Positions 49,470 to 59,147 are shown, counted from the first letter of the stretch. The stretch is 64,000 nucleotides of DNA from Rhodophyticola sp017644125 (GCF_042140125.1 NZ_CP159473.1), one strand, 5' to 3'. Notes: generated by a model from the letters alone, not told the origin. Made by a program: numbers and translations.

Positions 49470-50762
49470 ATGCCATTCGAAACGACCGACGCCGCACCGC
49501 GCCGCATAGCCGTGATCGGCGCCGGGATCTCCGGAATGGCCGCCGCCTACCATCTGTCCACGACCCATGCGGTGACCCTGTTCGAGGCGGAGCCGCGCCT
49601 TGGGGGGCATGCGAGAACGGTTCTGGCGGGCAAGACCGGGGATCAGCCGGTCGATACCGGGTTCATCGTGTTCAACTATGCGAATTACCCGCATCTCACC
49701 GCCCTGTTCAAGGAACTTGACGTGCCGGTGGCGCGCAGCGACATGAGCTTTGCGGCCTCCATCGGCGGCGGAGCGATCGAATACGGGCTGCGCAACCTGC
49801 CGGCGCTTTTCGCGCAGAAATCGAACCTGCTGCGGCCCGGTTTCGCCCGCATGATCCGCGACATCCTGCGCTTCAACGCCCGCGCCGAACGGGTTGCGAC
49901 CGACAGCACCGTGACGCTGGGCGCGCTGATGGAGCAGATGCGGATGGGCCGGTGGTTCCGCGACTATTACCTCACGCCGATCTCGGGGGCGATCTGGTCC
50001 ACACCCAAGGAAGAGATCATGGCGTTTCCGGCGCAGGCGCTGATCCGGTTCTTCCGCAACCATGCCCTGCTGAGCGCGTCGGGGCAGCATCAGTGGTGGA
50101 CGGTTCAGGGCGGTTCCGTCGAATATGTCAAACGGCTCGAAAGCGCGATGCTGGGCCGGGGTGTCGATATCCGCCTCGGCGCGCGGATCGAGGCCGTGCG
50201 GCGGATTGCGGGCGGTGCCGAGATCTGCCGGAAAGGCGCGTGGGAGAGGTTCGACGAGGTCATCTTCGCCACCCATTCGGATGACACGCTGGCCATGCTG
50301 GCCGATCCGTCGCCCGAGGAGACCGCAACGCTTGGCGCCGTGCGGTATCAGCCGAACACGGCGATCCTTCATGCGGACCGGCGCGCGATGCCGCAGCGCC
50401 GCGCGACATGGTCTTCCTGGAATTACACCGAACGGCCGGGCCACGGCGGCGGGCCGATCGACCTGACCTACTGGATGAACTGCCTTCAGCCGATCCCGGA
50501 AAGCGACCCGCTTTTCGTGACGCTGAACAGCCGCGGGCCGATCGACGAGGCCCTGATCTACGATCAGACCACGTTCCGGCACCCGGTCTATGATCTTGCG
50601 GCGCTTGACGCACAGGGTAGGATCCGGGCCATGAATGGCACGAACAACACGTGGTTCTGCGGGGCCTGGATGAAAAACGGCTTTCACGAAGACGGCTATG
50701 CCAGCGCCATCGACGTGATCGAGGCGATGGCCGAGCGCGACAGGTTGGCGCTGGCCGCGTGA
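49470..50762 (+). CDS. FAD-dependent amine oxidase/desaturase-like protein of the RpoE regulon
   Basis: 430 residues. The N-terminal FAD motif is VIGAGISGMAAAYHL (about 14-28), with EAEPRLGGHARTV as the dinucleotide-binding ending and DTGFIVFNYANYPHLTALF near 61. The C-terminal NNTWFCGAWMKNGFHEDGYASA closes the FAD site. In Rhodobacter sphaeroides a homologous gene lies in an RpoE-controlled operon with DUF1365, and flavin-dependent fatty-acid desaturation has been reported in the furan fatty acid pathway of that group; identity with that enzyme is inference. It starts the operon 49470-53898, and each of the next two genes begins in the previous stop codon. Confidence 0.88.
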   Translation: MPFETTDAAPRRIAVIGAGISGMAAAYHLSTTHAVTLFEAEPRLGGHARTVLAGKTGDQPVDTGFIVFNYANYPHLTALFKELDVPVARSDMSFAASIGGGAIEYGLRNLPALFAQKSNLLRPGFARMIRDILRFNARAERVATDSTVTLGALMEQMRMGRWFRDYYLTPISGAIWSTPKEEIMAFPAQALIRFFRNHALLSASGQHQWWTVQGGSVEYVKRLESAMLGRGVDIRLGARIEAVRRIAGGAEICRKGAWERFDEVIFATHSDDTLAMLADPSPEETATLGAVRYQPNTAILHADRRAMPQRRATWSSWNYTERPGHGGGPIDLTYWMNCLQPIPESDPLFVTLNSRGPIDEALIYDQTTFRHPVYDLAALDAQGRIRAMNGTNNTWFCGAWMKNGFHEDGYASAIDVIEAMAERDRLALAA

Positions 50763-51523
50763 CGCCGCGCATCGATCATATTGCGGGCGAGACCTTTCAC
50801 GGTCGCCGCGGTGCGGTCGAGAATGCGTTCAGATACGGCATCGATTACGTGATGCTCCGGCCCGAGGAGGAGACGCCAACGCCGCGCCTGTTCGGGCGCA
50901 ACCGCGGCGGTCTGGCCTCGCTGTGGGATACCGATCACGGCGGCGCGCCGAAAAAGGGCCGCGGCGCGCCATGGGCGCGCGAGGTCCTGGCCGCGCATGG
51001 TCTGGCCGGGGTGACGGGCGGGCCGCTCTACCTGCTGGCGCAACCACGGATGCTGGGCCATGTGTTCAACCCGGTCAGCTTCTGGCTGGCCCATGATGCG
51101 GATCATGTCCTGCGCGCCGTCATTGCCGAGGTCACGAACACGTTCGGGGACCGCCATTCCTATCTCTGCGCCCGTCCCGACCATGCGGAAATCACCCGCG
51201 CCGATACCCTGACCGCGACCAAGATCTTCCATGTCTCCCCGTTTCAGCCGATCTCCGGCGGCTATGCCTTCCGGTTCGACATTCGCGAGGATCGCATCGG
51301 GATCTGGATCGACTATTCCAACGGGAACGAGGGCCTGATCGCGACGTTGACGGGCAAGAGACGGCCGCTCACCTCGGCCGGTCTCCTGCGTGCCGCGCTT
51401 CGCCGCCCGTTCGGGTCGCGCCGGGTGCTGGGCCTGATCCACTGGCAGGCCTTCAAGCTGTGGTGGAAGGGGGGCACCTACAGGCCGCGCCCGACCCCGC
51501 CCGCCGACGAGGTTTCGCGGTGA
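50759..51523 (+). CDS. DUF1365 family protein
   Basis: 254 residues, GTG start overlapping the previous stop (GTGA). Family marks: HIAGETFHGRRGAVENAFRYGIDY at the N-terminus, MLGHVFNPVSFWLAHD (about 98-113), and KIFHVSPFQPISGGYAFRF. DUF1365 is constantly found with the amine oxidase, a cyclopropane-fatty-acid-synthase-like methyltransferase and MFS genes, so it is thought to work on membrane lipids. Here the methyltransferase is missing from the cluster. Molecular function unknown. Confidence 0.88.
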   Translation: MTPRIDHIAGETFHGRRGAVENAFRYGIDYVMLRPEEETPTPRLFGRNRGGLASLWDTDHGGAPKKGRGAPWAREVLAAHGLAGVTGGPLYLLAQPRMLGHVFNPVSFWLAHDADHVLRAVIAEVTNTFGDRHSYLCARPDHAEITRADTLTATKIFHVSPFQPISGGYAFRFDIREDRIGIWIDYSNGNEGLIATLTGKRRPLTSAGLLRAALRRPFGSRRVLGLIHWQAFKLWWKGGTYRPRPTPPADEVSR

Positions 51524-52758
51524 GCCAACCACCCGCCCGCCTGGCGGGCTACGCGGTCTTCGCGGCGATGCTCGCCTCCGCAGGGTTGCCGATCTACATC
51601 CACGCACCGAAGTTCTTCGTCGACGAATACGGGGTGGGGCTGACGGCGCTGGCCGCGGTTCTTTTCGGGTTGCGCCTGTTCGACGTGGTGCAGGATCCGG
51701 CGCTTGGCTGGCTGGCGCAGACGACGCGCAACCGCCGCGCAGTGGCAGTGACGGCGGCAACCCTGCTGCTCGGGCTTTCCATGATCGGCCTTTTCGCGAT
51801 CACCCCCCCGGTCGCGCCGCTGTGGTGGTTCGGGCTTACACTGACGGGGCTCTTTTCCGCCTTTTCCTTTCTCACCATCTGTTTCTACGCCCAGGGCGTT
51901 CAGACCGCCGCCGCGCTGGGGCGGAAAGGCCATCTCCGGCTTGCGGCGTGGCGGGAAAGCGGCGCTTTGCTGGGTGTCTGCCTGGCCTCGGTCGCGCCGA
52001 CCGTCCTGATTTTCACCGGCGCGCCCTTCGCGGCCTTCGCGATCGCCTTCGCCGGTCTGTGCCTTGTCGCGATCATGATGATGCGGGGTGAGTGGCATCC
52101 GACCCCGCTCGCGTCGCGGGGCGGGTTTCGCCGTGTCCTGGCCGATCCGATCGCGCGCAGGCTGCTGCTGATCGCGCTGGTCAATGCCGCGCCCGTCGCG
52201 GTTTCCTCCACGCTGTTCCTGTTCTTCGTGGAAAGCGCGCTGGACGCGCCGGGATGGGAGGGGCCGCTGCTGCTGCTCTTCTTTCTTGCCGCCGCCGGCT
52301 CTGCGCCCGTCTGGTCCCGCGTCGCGCAGAAGATCGGTGCGCGCAAGGCGCTGCTGATGGCGATGGTCGCCGCCATCCTCTCCTTCTCCACGGTGCTGGC
52401 GCTTGGACCCGGCGACACGATCCTGTTCGCGGTCATCTGCGTGATCTCGGGCGCGACGCTGGGCGCGGACCTGACGCTTCTTCCCGCGATCTTCGCCCGC
52501 CGCATGGCCACCGTCGCGCCGGAGGCGGGCGCCGCGTTCGGTCTTTGGTCCTTCGTGTCGAAATTCACCCTCGCCTTTGCCGCCGTCACCCTGCTGCCGG
52601 CGCTCGACGCCGCGGGGTTCATCGCCGGTGCCGACAACACCCCGGCGGCTTTGTCGCTGCTCACCTATCTTTACGCGCTTGTCCCATGTGTGTTGAAACT
52701 GGTTGCGATTGGCCTACTTGCAGCCACCCCGCTGCCCGAAGACGAACCAAGGAGCTGA
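51520..52758 (+). CDS. MFS/GPH-like transporter of the RpoE-type operon
   Basis: 412 residues, about twelve helices, GTG start overlapping the DUF1365 stop. IYIHAPKFFVDEYGVGLTALAAVLFGLRLFDVVQDPALGWLA resembles the N-terminal helices of the sodium:galactoside symporter (GPH) group. Its function in this operon may be lipid or osmolyte movement rather than sugar transport; this is inference. The SDR gene follows after 6 bases. Confidence 0.87.
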   Translation: MSQPPARLAGYAVFAAMLASAGLPIYIHAPKFFVDEYGVGLTALAAVLFGLRLFDVVQDPALGWLAQTTRNRRAVAVTAATLLLGLSMIGLFAITPPVAPLWWFGLTLTGLFSAFSFLTICFYAQGVQTAAALGRKGHLRLAAWRESGALLGVCLASVAPTVLIFTGAPFAAFAIAFAGLCLVAIMMMRGEWHPTPLASRGGFRRVLADPIARRLLLIALVNAAPVAVSSTLFLFFVESALDAPGWEGPLLLLFFLAAAGSAPVWSRVAQKIGARKALLMAMVAAILSFSTVLALGPGDTILFAVICVISGATLGADLTLLPAIFARRMATVAPEAGAAFGLWSFVSKFTLAFAAVTLLPALDAAGFIAGADNTPAALSLLTYLYALVPCVLKLVAIGLLAATPLPEDEPRS

Positions 52759-52764
52759 CCACAT

Positions 52765-53496
52765 ATGCGCGACTGGACCGGAAAACGTTATTGGCTGGTC
52801 GGAGCCTCGGAAGGTCTCGGCCGGGCCGTGGCCCATCACCTCAGCCGGGCCGGTGTCGATCTGATCCTGAGCGCGCGGAGCGAGGACAGGTTGCAGGATC
52901 TGGTGGCCGAATTGCCGGGCCGGGCGTCCTATGTGCCGGTTGACATCGCCGATACGGCATCGGTCGCCGCCGCCGCGGCGGAGGTGGGGGAGATCGACGG
53001 TTTCGTCTTCCTTGCCGGGGTCTACTGGCCGCAGGCCGCGCAGGAATGGGATGCCGATCAGGTGGAGGCGATGTTCGACATCAACCTGACCGGGGCCGCG
53101 CGCTGCCTTGCTCATGTGGTGCCGCAATTCGTGACGCGCGACCGGGGCCACATCGTTCTGACCGGCTCGTTGTCCGGGTTCCGGGGTCTGCCCGGGGCCA
53201 TCGGCTATGCCGCATCCAAGGCAGGGCTGATGTCGCTGGCGGAATCCATGTATATGGATCTGCGCAAGACCGGGGTCGAGGTGCAATGCGTCAACCCGGG
53301 TTTCATCAAGACCCGCCTGACGGAAAAGAACGACTTCGACATGCCCTTCATCATGGAACCCGAAGAGGCCGCGGCGGAAGTGTTCGAGCATATGGGCACG
53401 GACCAGTTCCAGCGCAGCTTTCCGCGCCTCTTCAGCCTGATTTTCCGGGGGAGCGTGTTTCTGCCAAACTGGCTCTATTTCCGCCTGTTCAGCTAG
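52765..53496 (+). CDS. Short-chain dehydrogenase/reductase
   Basis: 243 residues. Classical SDR motifs: the cofactor loop GASEGLGRAVAHHL (about 13-26), LAGVYWP at the NAG position, catalytic Ser in LTGSLSGFRG, and YxxxK in GYAASKAGLMSLAES (about 150-164). The substrate is unknown. It is part of the operon starting at 49470, where SDRs of this type are usually found. Confidence 0.9.
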   Translation: MRDWTGKRYWLVGASEGLGRAVAHHLSRAGVDLILSARSEDRLQDLVAELPGRASYVPVDIADTASVAAAAAEVGEIDGFVFLAGVYWPQAAQEWDADQVEAMFDINLTGAARCLAHVVPQFVTRDRGHIVLTGSLSGFRGLPGAIGYAASKAGLMSLAESMYMDLRKTGVEVQCVNPGFIKTRLTEKNDFDMPFIMEPEEAAAEVFEHMGTDQFQRSFPRLFSLIFRGSVFLPNWLYFRLFS

Positions 53497-53580
53497 GATG
53501 AACCTTGCGCAAGATCAAAGACGCGCGTCTTGTCATGGGCGGATAACGGCATTCTGACAGCGCGCGAGGAGGAAGAGACC

Positions 53581-53898
53581 ATGCTGGCGATATCGACACG
53601 GAAGGTGGCGCAGATAATCCTGATGGGACATGAGCTTGACCGGGCCGAGGGCGAATTGCGCGGTCTGGTCGAGACCCTGAACGAGGATGAGCAGGCCGAA
53701 CTGGTCGCGATCATGTGGATCGGACGCGGCAGTTTCGAGCCCGAGGATTTCGCCGAAGCGCTGGCCACCGCGCGGGAGGAGGCCACGACGCCCACGGCGG
53801 ATTACCTGATCGGCACGCCGCATATGTCGGACCATCTGGAGGCCGGGCTGGAGATGCTGGGCGTGAGTGCCACGGATGAGGAAGACGATCTGATGTAG
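53581..53898 (+). CDS. DUF3775 family protein
   Basis: 105 acidic residues, matching the DUF3775 pattern: ISTRKVAQIILMGHELDRAEGE, ELVAIMWIGRGSFEPEDF and PTADYLIGTPHMSDHLEAGLEMLGV. No catalytic motif is visible. GAGGAGGAAGAG precedes ATG 53581. It is 84 bases after the SDR and could be the last operon member or separate. Function unknown. Confidence 0.8.
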   Translation: MLAISTRKVAQIILMGHELDRAEGELRGLVETLNEDEQAELVAIMWIGRGSFEPEDFAEALATAREEATTPTADYLIGTPHMSDHLEAGLEMLGVSATDEEDDLM

Positions 53899-53926
53899 GC
53901 AGGTCGCCCGGCGACGGGTGGCGCGA

Positions 53927-54976
53927 TCAGAGATCCGCGCAGTGCCGGTCGAACTCCGCCTTCGCGCGCGCCCACAGGCCGCCATGCAGGTCGGTCAGTG
54001 TCGTCAGGGACGGCAGCAGTTGCGCCGCGTAATCCTCGGAGCTTTCGAGCGGCAGCATCGAGGGCAGGTTGTCGATTGCGGTGACATCCAGCACCGGATC
54101 TTCGTGAACCCGCAAGGCGGGCGCGTTCCAGTCGGTTGTCCTGTCATAGACTTTCACGGGTGAGAAATCCGAGGTCGGATCACAGGCGATATCGCCGATG
54201 ACACTCAGCTTGCGGGGCGCGGTTCTGGCGGTGTCGGGCACGAAAACCGGTGTTCCCGGTCGCGCCAGAATGCAGTTGAGGAAGATGTCATGGGCCAGCA
54301 CCTCGGGGAACGGCCCGCCCGAGGCGGTTTCGGCCATGTCCCATCTGGTGACCGGCACCCCCATGCTGTCGCAGAAATCGGCCGCACCCGTCCCCACCCG
54401 GCCAAGCGCCCCGATGATCAGGGCGTCCGGTCGCCTGTCTTGGGGCAACGCGGCGGTCAGGTCGTCAAGCAGCGCGTCCCTGCCGCCATAATCTCCGACG
54501 GGCCCACAGACGCCGCCTGTCTGTTGCGCGGCCCAGCATTTGAGCGCCACCGCCGCGCCGGCGAACCCGGCCCAGTAGCCGAAGGCGGCCACCCGCCGCC
54601 CCGCATCATCCACAAGATACTCCAGATCGTAGAGCGTGCCGCCGCCCGCCCGGAAGCGCCGCAGCAAGTCCCGCCCCGCCGCCTGGCCCTTATAGGCATG
54701 GCCGAACATGATATGGCGATGCGTCAGCGGTGTGCCGTCTTCCGGCAGTTCCTTCAGCCCGAAGACGATGGCATCCGCGGGCGCGTCGGGCCAGCTGTTC
54801 TCGGCGGCGATCCTGGCGCCTGCGTCGCGGTAAAGATCGGTCGGGATCGCCCGGACGGAGCTGTCTTCCACGGTCACGCGCAGGCCCGCGTCCAGCAATG
54901 CCTTTGCGCCCCCGGGGGTCAGACCGACGCGCTTTTCGTTCGGGCGCTGTTCGGTGCGGACCCAAAGATGTGTCAT
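53927..54976 (-). CDS. Saccharopine dehydrogenase-like (NAD, lysine-forming type)
   Basis: 349 residues. The N-terminal half resembles alanine dehydrogenase/Lys1: WVRTEQRPNEKRVGLTPGGA (about 5-24) and HIMFGHAYKGQ (about 89-99). The C-terminal half has the NAD loop IIGALGRVGTGAADFCDSMG (about 188-207). Bacterial copies of Lys1-type saccharopine dehydrogenase are known in this group, with roles in lysine degradation or an unassigned amino acid oxidation. No LYS9-type partner is adjacent. The start at 54976 gives the family N-terminus. Divergent from the formate dehydrogenase gene. Confidence 0.85.
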   Translation of the reverse strand: MTHLWVRTEQRPNEKRVGLTPGGAKALLDAGLRVTVEDSSVRAIPTDLYRDAGARIAAENSWPDAPADAIVFGLKELPEDGTPLTHRHIMFGHAYKGQAAGRDLLRRFRAGGGTLYDLEYLVDDAGRRVAAFGYWAGFAGAAVALKCWAAQQTGGVCGPVGDYGGRDALLDDLTAALPQDRRPDALIIGALGRVGTGAADFCDSMGVPVTRWDMAETASGGPFPEVLAHDIFLNCILARPGTPVFVPDTARTAPRKLSVIGDIACDPTSDFSPVKVYDRTTDWNAPALRVHEDPVLDVTAIDNLPSMLPLESSEDYAAQLLPSLTTLTDLHGGLWARAKAEFDRHCADL

Positions 54977-55231
54977 CCGGCGATCTCCCTCTTGCGGGGT
55001 GGTTGTAGGCTCAGCGTGGAGTGGCGGCAAGCGTACACGCGGGCCGCGGCCGCCCGGGCGACGCCGCCGGACAGGGTGCAGGACATCGCGCATCGGCAGA
55101 TGTCTGTCCCCCGTCCGACGCGCGCGCCGCGATGGGGGAATGCCGGATTTGGACCCGACGCCGTCGCTAATCCGGGACTGTCGGCCACGGAAATCTGCGA
55201 TAGGGTGTCCATGGATCAGGGAGACATGCGC

Positions 55232-58015
55232 ATGACCACCGACAGGATCCGCTTCATGCTGGATGGCGAAGCCGTCGAGGCCCGGCCCGGAGAAACCATC
55301 TGGGAGGTCGCGAATGGCCGCGGTCTGGTGATCCCGCATCTCTGCCACAAGCCCGCGCCCGGTTATCGCCCGGACGGCAATTGCCGCGCCTGCATGGTGG
55401 AGATCGAGGGTGAGCGCACCCTTGCGGCGTCGTGCATTCGGGAGCCGGCGGAGGGTATGGTCGTCAGCACCGCCTCCGGCCGAGCCACGACCGCGCGGAA
55501 GATGGTGATGGAGATGCTGCTGGCCGATCAGCCGCCCCGCGACATGGCCCATGACAAATCCGCCCATCTCTGGGACATGGCGGAGGCCAATGGCGTCACC
55601 GAAAGCCGTCTGCCTGCGCTGGAAAAGGAGCGGATCCCGCTTCTGGATGACAGCCATATCGCCATGTCCGTCAATCTGGATGCCTGTATCCAGTGCGGTC
55701 TTTGCGTGCGGGCCTGCCGCGAGGTGCAGGTCAATGACGTGATCGGGATGGCGGGCCGCGGGCATGACAGCTTTCCGGTCTTCGATTTCGACGATCCGAT
55801 GGGCGAAAGCACCTGCGTGGCCTGCGGGGAATGCGTGCAGGCCTGCCCGACGGGCGCGCTCATGCCCTCCTCGGTGGTGGATGACCATCAGGTCGGCGAC
55901 CGGGCCGATTTCGACAGCGAAACCGAAAGCGTCTGCCCGTTCTGCGGCGTGGGATGCCAGGTGTCGGTCAAGGTCAAGGATGGCCGGATAAAATATGTGG
56001 AGGGGATCAACGGCCCCGCCAATGAGGGCCGTTTATGTGTGAAGGGCCGGTTCGGCTTCGATTACATCCACCATGCCCACAGGATCACCAAGCCGATGAT
56101 CCGCCGGCCCGATGCGCCGGAAAAGGGTCTCAATGTCGACCCGGCCAATCCATGGACCCATTTCCGGGAGGCGACATGGGACGAGGCGCTGGAAAAGGCC
56201 GCCCACGGGCTGGCCGATCTGCGCTCCTTCTACGGTGGCAAATCCGTTGCCGGGTTCGGCAGCGCGAAATGCACGAACGAGGAGGCCTATCTGTTCCAGA
56301 AGCTGATCCGTCAGGGTTTCGGCCATAATAACGTGGACCACTGCACCCGGCTTTGCCATGCGTCCTCGGTGGCGGCGCTGATGGAGAATGTAGGCTCCGG
56401 CGCGGTGACTGCCACATTCAACGAGATCGAGAATGCGGATCTGGCGATCGTGATCGGCGCGAACCCGGCGGAAAACCATCCGGTCGCAGCGACCTTCTTC
56501 AAGCAGTTCACCAAGCGCGGTGGCACGCTTGTCGTGATGGACCCGCGCGGGCAGGCGCTCAAGCCCCATGCCAGGCACATGCTTCAGTTCCGGCCCGGAA
56601 CCGATGTCGCGCTTCTGAACGCGATCATGAACGTGATCGTGGAGGAAAAGCTTTATGACCGGCAGTATATCGAAGGCTTCACCGAGGGCTTTTTCGAGTT
56701 CCGGGAGCATATCCGCGCCTTCACGCCCGAGCGCATGGCGGAACTTTGCGGCATCGACGCAGAGGTGATCCGGGCCGTGGCGCGCGACTACGCGGCCGCG
56801 GACCGGGCGATGATTTTCTGGGGCATGGGCGTCAGCCAGCATATCCACGGCACCGACAATTCCCGCTGCCTGATCTCGCTGGCGCTGCTTTGCGGACAGA
56901 TCGGGCGCCCGGGGACGGGCCTGCATCCGCTGCGCGGCCAGAACAATGTGCAGGGCGCCTCCGACGCCGGGCTGATCCCGCAGGTCCTGCCGGATTACCA
57001 GTCGGTAACCGACCACGAGGTGCGAGAGCTGTTTCGCCATATCTGGGGCGGCACCGAGATCGACGCCGAACCCGGCCTGACCGTGGTCGAGATCATGGAT
57101 CGGGTCTATCGCGGTGAAATCAAGGGCATGTATATCCTGGGCGAGAACCCGGCGATGTCGGACCCGGATGTGGAACATGCCCGCAAGGCGCTGGCGACGC
57201 TGGATCATCTTGTGGTGCAGGATATCTTCGTCACCGAGACCGCGAATTTCGCCGATGTGATCCTGCCGGCCTCGGCGTTCCCCGAAAAATCCGGGACCGT
57301 GACCAACACCAACCGGCAGGTGCAGATGGCGCGCAAGGCAGTCGAGCCGCCCGGCGAGGCACGAGAAGACTGGGAGATCATCGTCGCGCTGGCCAACCGC
57401 ATCGGGCTTGACTGGGATTACGACGATCCGCGCGAGATCTTTGACGAGATGAAGATGTCGATGCGAAGCCTGCATCACATCACCTGGAAACGGCTGGAGG
57501 CCGAATCCGCCGTGACCTATCCGAGCCTCTCGAACACCGATCCGGGCCAGTCCGTGGTGTTCGGCGACGGGTTTCCCCGCCGGGCGGGGCGCGCCAAGTT
57601 CACGCCCGCCCGGGTGACGCCGCCCGCCGAATTGCCCGACGAGCGGTTTCCGATGATCCTGATCACCGGCCGCCAGCTGGAGCACTGGCATACCGGCTCG
57701 ATGACCCGGCGCGCGACGGTGCTGGATGCGGTAGAGCCGGAGGCGAATTGCTCGCTTCACCCTTCCACCTTGCGCAAACTGGGGGTGGAGCCCGGTGCAA
57801 AGGTGCGGCTGACGACCAAGCGCGGCTCGATCGAGATCATGGCGCGCGCCGACAGGGCCGTGGCCCCGGACATGGTTTTCGTGCCGTTCGCTTATGTGGA
57901 GGCGGCGGCCAACATCCTGACCAATCCCGCGCTCGACCCGTATGGCAAGATCCCGGAGTTCAAGTTTTCGGCGGTGAAGGTCGAGGCGGCAGAGGAGCAG
58001 GTGGCGGCGGAGTAA
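55232..58015 (+). CDS. Formate dehydrogenase alpha subunit (Mo/W-bis-MGD), Cys form
   Basis: About 927 residues, cytoplasmic. In order: a [2Fe-2S] domain with C38, C51, C54 and C68; two [4Fe-4S] ferredoxin clusters in CIQCGLCVRACREV and CVACGECVQACPTGAL; the molybdopterin [4Fe-4S] site CPFCGVGCQVSV with LCVKG; then the catalytic domain, where the active-site residue is C375 in RLCHASS, so no selenocysteine is needed. Start ATG 55232 has AGGGAG at 8-base spacing; ATG 55211 and 55226 are alternatives. The usual diaphorase (beta, gamma) and fdhD genes are absent, so it is an orphan alpha gene here. Confidence 0.9.
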   Translation: MTTDRIRFMLDGEAVEARPGETIWEVANGRGLVIPHLCHKPAPGYRPDGNCRACMVEIEGERTLAASCIREPAEGMVVSTASGRATTARKMVMEMLLADQPPRDMAHDKSAHLWDMAEANGVTESRLPALEKERIPLLDDSHIAMSVNLDACIQCGLCVRACREVQVNDVIGMAGRGHDSFPVFDFDDPMGESTCVACGECVQACPTGALMPSSVVDDHQVGDRADFDSETESVCPFCGVGCQVSVKVKDGRIKYVEGINGPANEGRLCVKGRFGFDYIHHAHRITKPMIRRPDAPEKGLNVDPANPWTHFREATWDEALEKAAHGLADLRSFYGGKSVAGFGSAKCTNEEAYLFQKLIRQGFGHNNVDHCTRLCHASSVAALMENVGSGAVTATFNEIENADLAIVIGANPAENHPVAATFFKQFTKRGGTLVVMDPRGQALKPHARHMLQFRPGTDVALLNAIMNVIVEEKLYDRQYIEGFTEGFFEFREHIRAFTPERMAELCGIDAEVIRAVARDYAAADRAMIFWGMGVSQHIHGTDNSRCLISLALLCGQIGRPGTGLHPLRGQNNVQGASDAGLIPQVLPDYQSVTDHEVRELFRHIWGGTEIDAEPGLTVVEIMDRVYRGEIKGMYILGENPAMSDPDVEHARKALATLDHLVVQDIFVTETANFADVILPASAFPEKSGTVTNTNRQVQMARKAVEPPGEAREDWEIIVALANRIGLDWDYDDPREIFDEMKMSMRSLHHITWKRLEAESAVTYPSLSNTDPGQSVVFGDGFPRRAGRAKFTPARVTPPAELPDERFPMILITGRQLEHWHTGSMTRRATVLDAVEPEANCSLHPSTLRKLGVEPGAKVRLTTKRGSIEIMARADRAVAPDMVFVPFAYVEAAANILTNPALDPYGKIPEFKFSAVKVEAAEEQVAAE

Positions 58016-58207
58016 TCCAGTCGACCCGGCTTTGCCGGACCATGTCGGCAGGCGAATTTTTCAAGTGGCGGCGTAAATTTTCTTGCGCGTGTCAGCGTGA
58101 TTTAGACGCCCCAACTGTAATTGCTTGGAGATTTGTCGGCGCTTTCTGGCCGTTGTCTCATTTTTGTTGTTTTGCGGGGGTTCACACATTCTCCAGTCGG
58201 ATTTTCC

Positions 58208-58227
58208 ACAACGTGTTCCAGCGTTGT
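58208..58227. promoter_or_regulatory. Inverted repeat upstream of the DUF481 gene
   Basis: ACAACG-N8-CGTTGT is a perfect 6-bp inverted repeat 57 bases before the gene start, inside a 268-base intergenic region (58016-58283) that is lower in GC than its surroundings and holds no gene. It may be an operator. Confidence 0.3.
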
Positions 58228-58283
58228 TGTAAACGCACATCTTGCTTCGGCATTGTGCCGGACAGTTCATTCAGGATACCGCG

Positions 58284-59114
58284 ATGACACCCTTCGCAAA
58301 ACCCCTACTTCTTGCAGCCATGATGACCGGGGTTATCGTTTCCGCCGCCGCGGCGCAGACCAACATCTTCAGCGGCACCGAAACTGTCGATGATCAGATC
58401 GAAGACCTTCGGGACGATATCGATGACGATTTCGACCGTGACATCGACCGGTTCGGAAACGAAGGCCAACCGCTCGGCTTCTCCGGTTCGCTCGCCTTGC
58501 GCGGCACAGCCAGTGACGGCAACACCGACACTGCCAATCTCGGTATCGGCACAAGCCTTGGCTATTATGACGGCACCAATGGCTACACTCTCGCGCTCAG
58601 CTATGCGTTTGGCGAAGAGAACAACGTAACCTCCGAGGAAAGCCTGCTCTACGATCTGGAATACCGCCGCGACCTGAACCCCGCGCTCTTCGGCTTTGCC
58701 ACGGTCCAGGGCTCCGTCGATCAGTTCTCCAGCTTCGAAAGCGACACTTTCATTGGCGCCGGTCTTGGCTACCGCATCTCGAACACGAACGATTTCCAAT
58801 GGTCAGTTCAGGCCGGGCCCGGGTATCGGATTGCCGAGCTTTCCAACCTGACCAGCGTGGATGAGGCTGCTTTCAGCATCGGCTCCAACCTGCTTCGCCG
58901 CCTGAACGAAAACGTGTTCTTCACGTCCGACATCGACGTGGTTATCTCAGACTTTGACACCGCTGTTTTCAGCGATCTGGGTCTGACCGTGGCGATGACA
59001 GATATGCTGGCGCTGCGGACAAGCATCCAGACCGAATACCATACCGATCCGTTGCCGGGCTTTAGCGATACCGATCAGACCTTCGGCGTTTCGCTGGTCT
59101 ATACCTTCAACTGA
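58284..59114 (+). CDS. DUF481 (YdiY-like) outer-membrane beta-barrel protein
   Basis: 276 residues. Signal peptide MTPFAKPLLLAAMMTGVIVSAAAAQ, then a very acidic helical segment (VDDQIEDLRDDIDDDFDRDI, about 36-55), then alternating beta strands (GFSGSLALRGTASDGNTDTA and onward) ending in the aromatic C-terminal strand FGVSLVYTFN typical of barrels recognised by BamA. Inducer or substrate unknown; YdiY-type proteins are often salt-inducible. The leader has a long AT-richer region with an inverted repeat. Confidence 0.9.
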   Translation: MTPFAKPLLLAAMMTGVIVSAAAAQTNIFSGTETVDDQIEDLRDDIDDDFDRDIDRFGNEGQPLGFSGSLALRGTASDGNTDTANLGIGTSLGYYDGTNGYTLALSYAFGEENNVTSEESLLYDLEYRRDLNPALFGFATVQGSVDQFSSFESDTFIGAGLGYRISNTNDFQWSVQAGPGYRIAELSNLTSVDEAAFSIGSNLLRRLNENVFFTSDIDVVISDFDTAVFSDLGLTVAMTDMLALRTSIQTEYHTDPLPGFSDTDQTFGVSLVYTFN

Positions 59115-59147
59115 GAACTTCCCGTTTCGGGAAGGTGCACGGGAACG

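Noticed and set aside
56342..56362. Selenocysteine codon in the formate dehydrogenase
   Set aside because: The active-site codon is TGC (Cys); no in-frame TGA or SECIS-like element is present.
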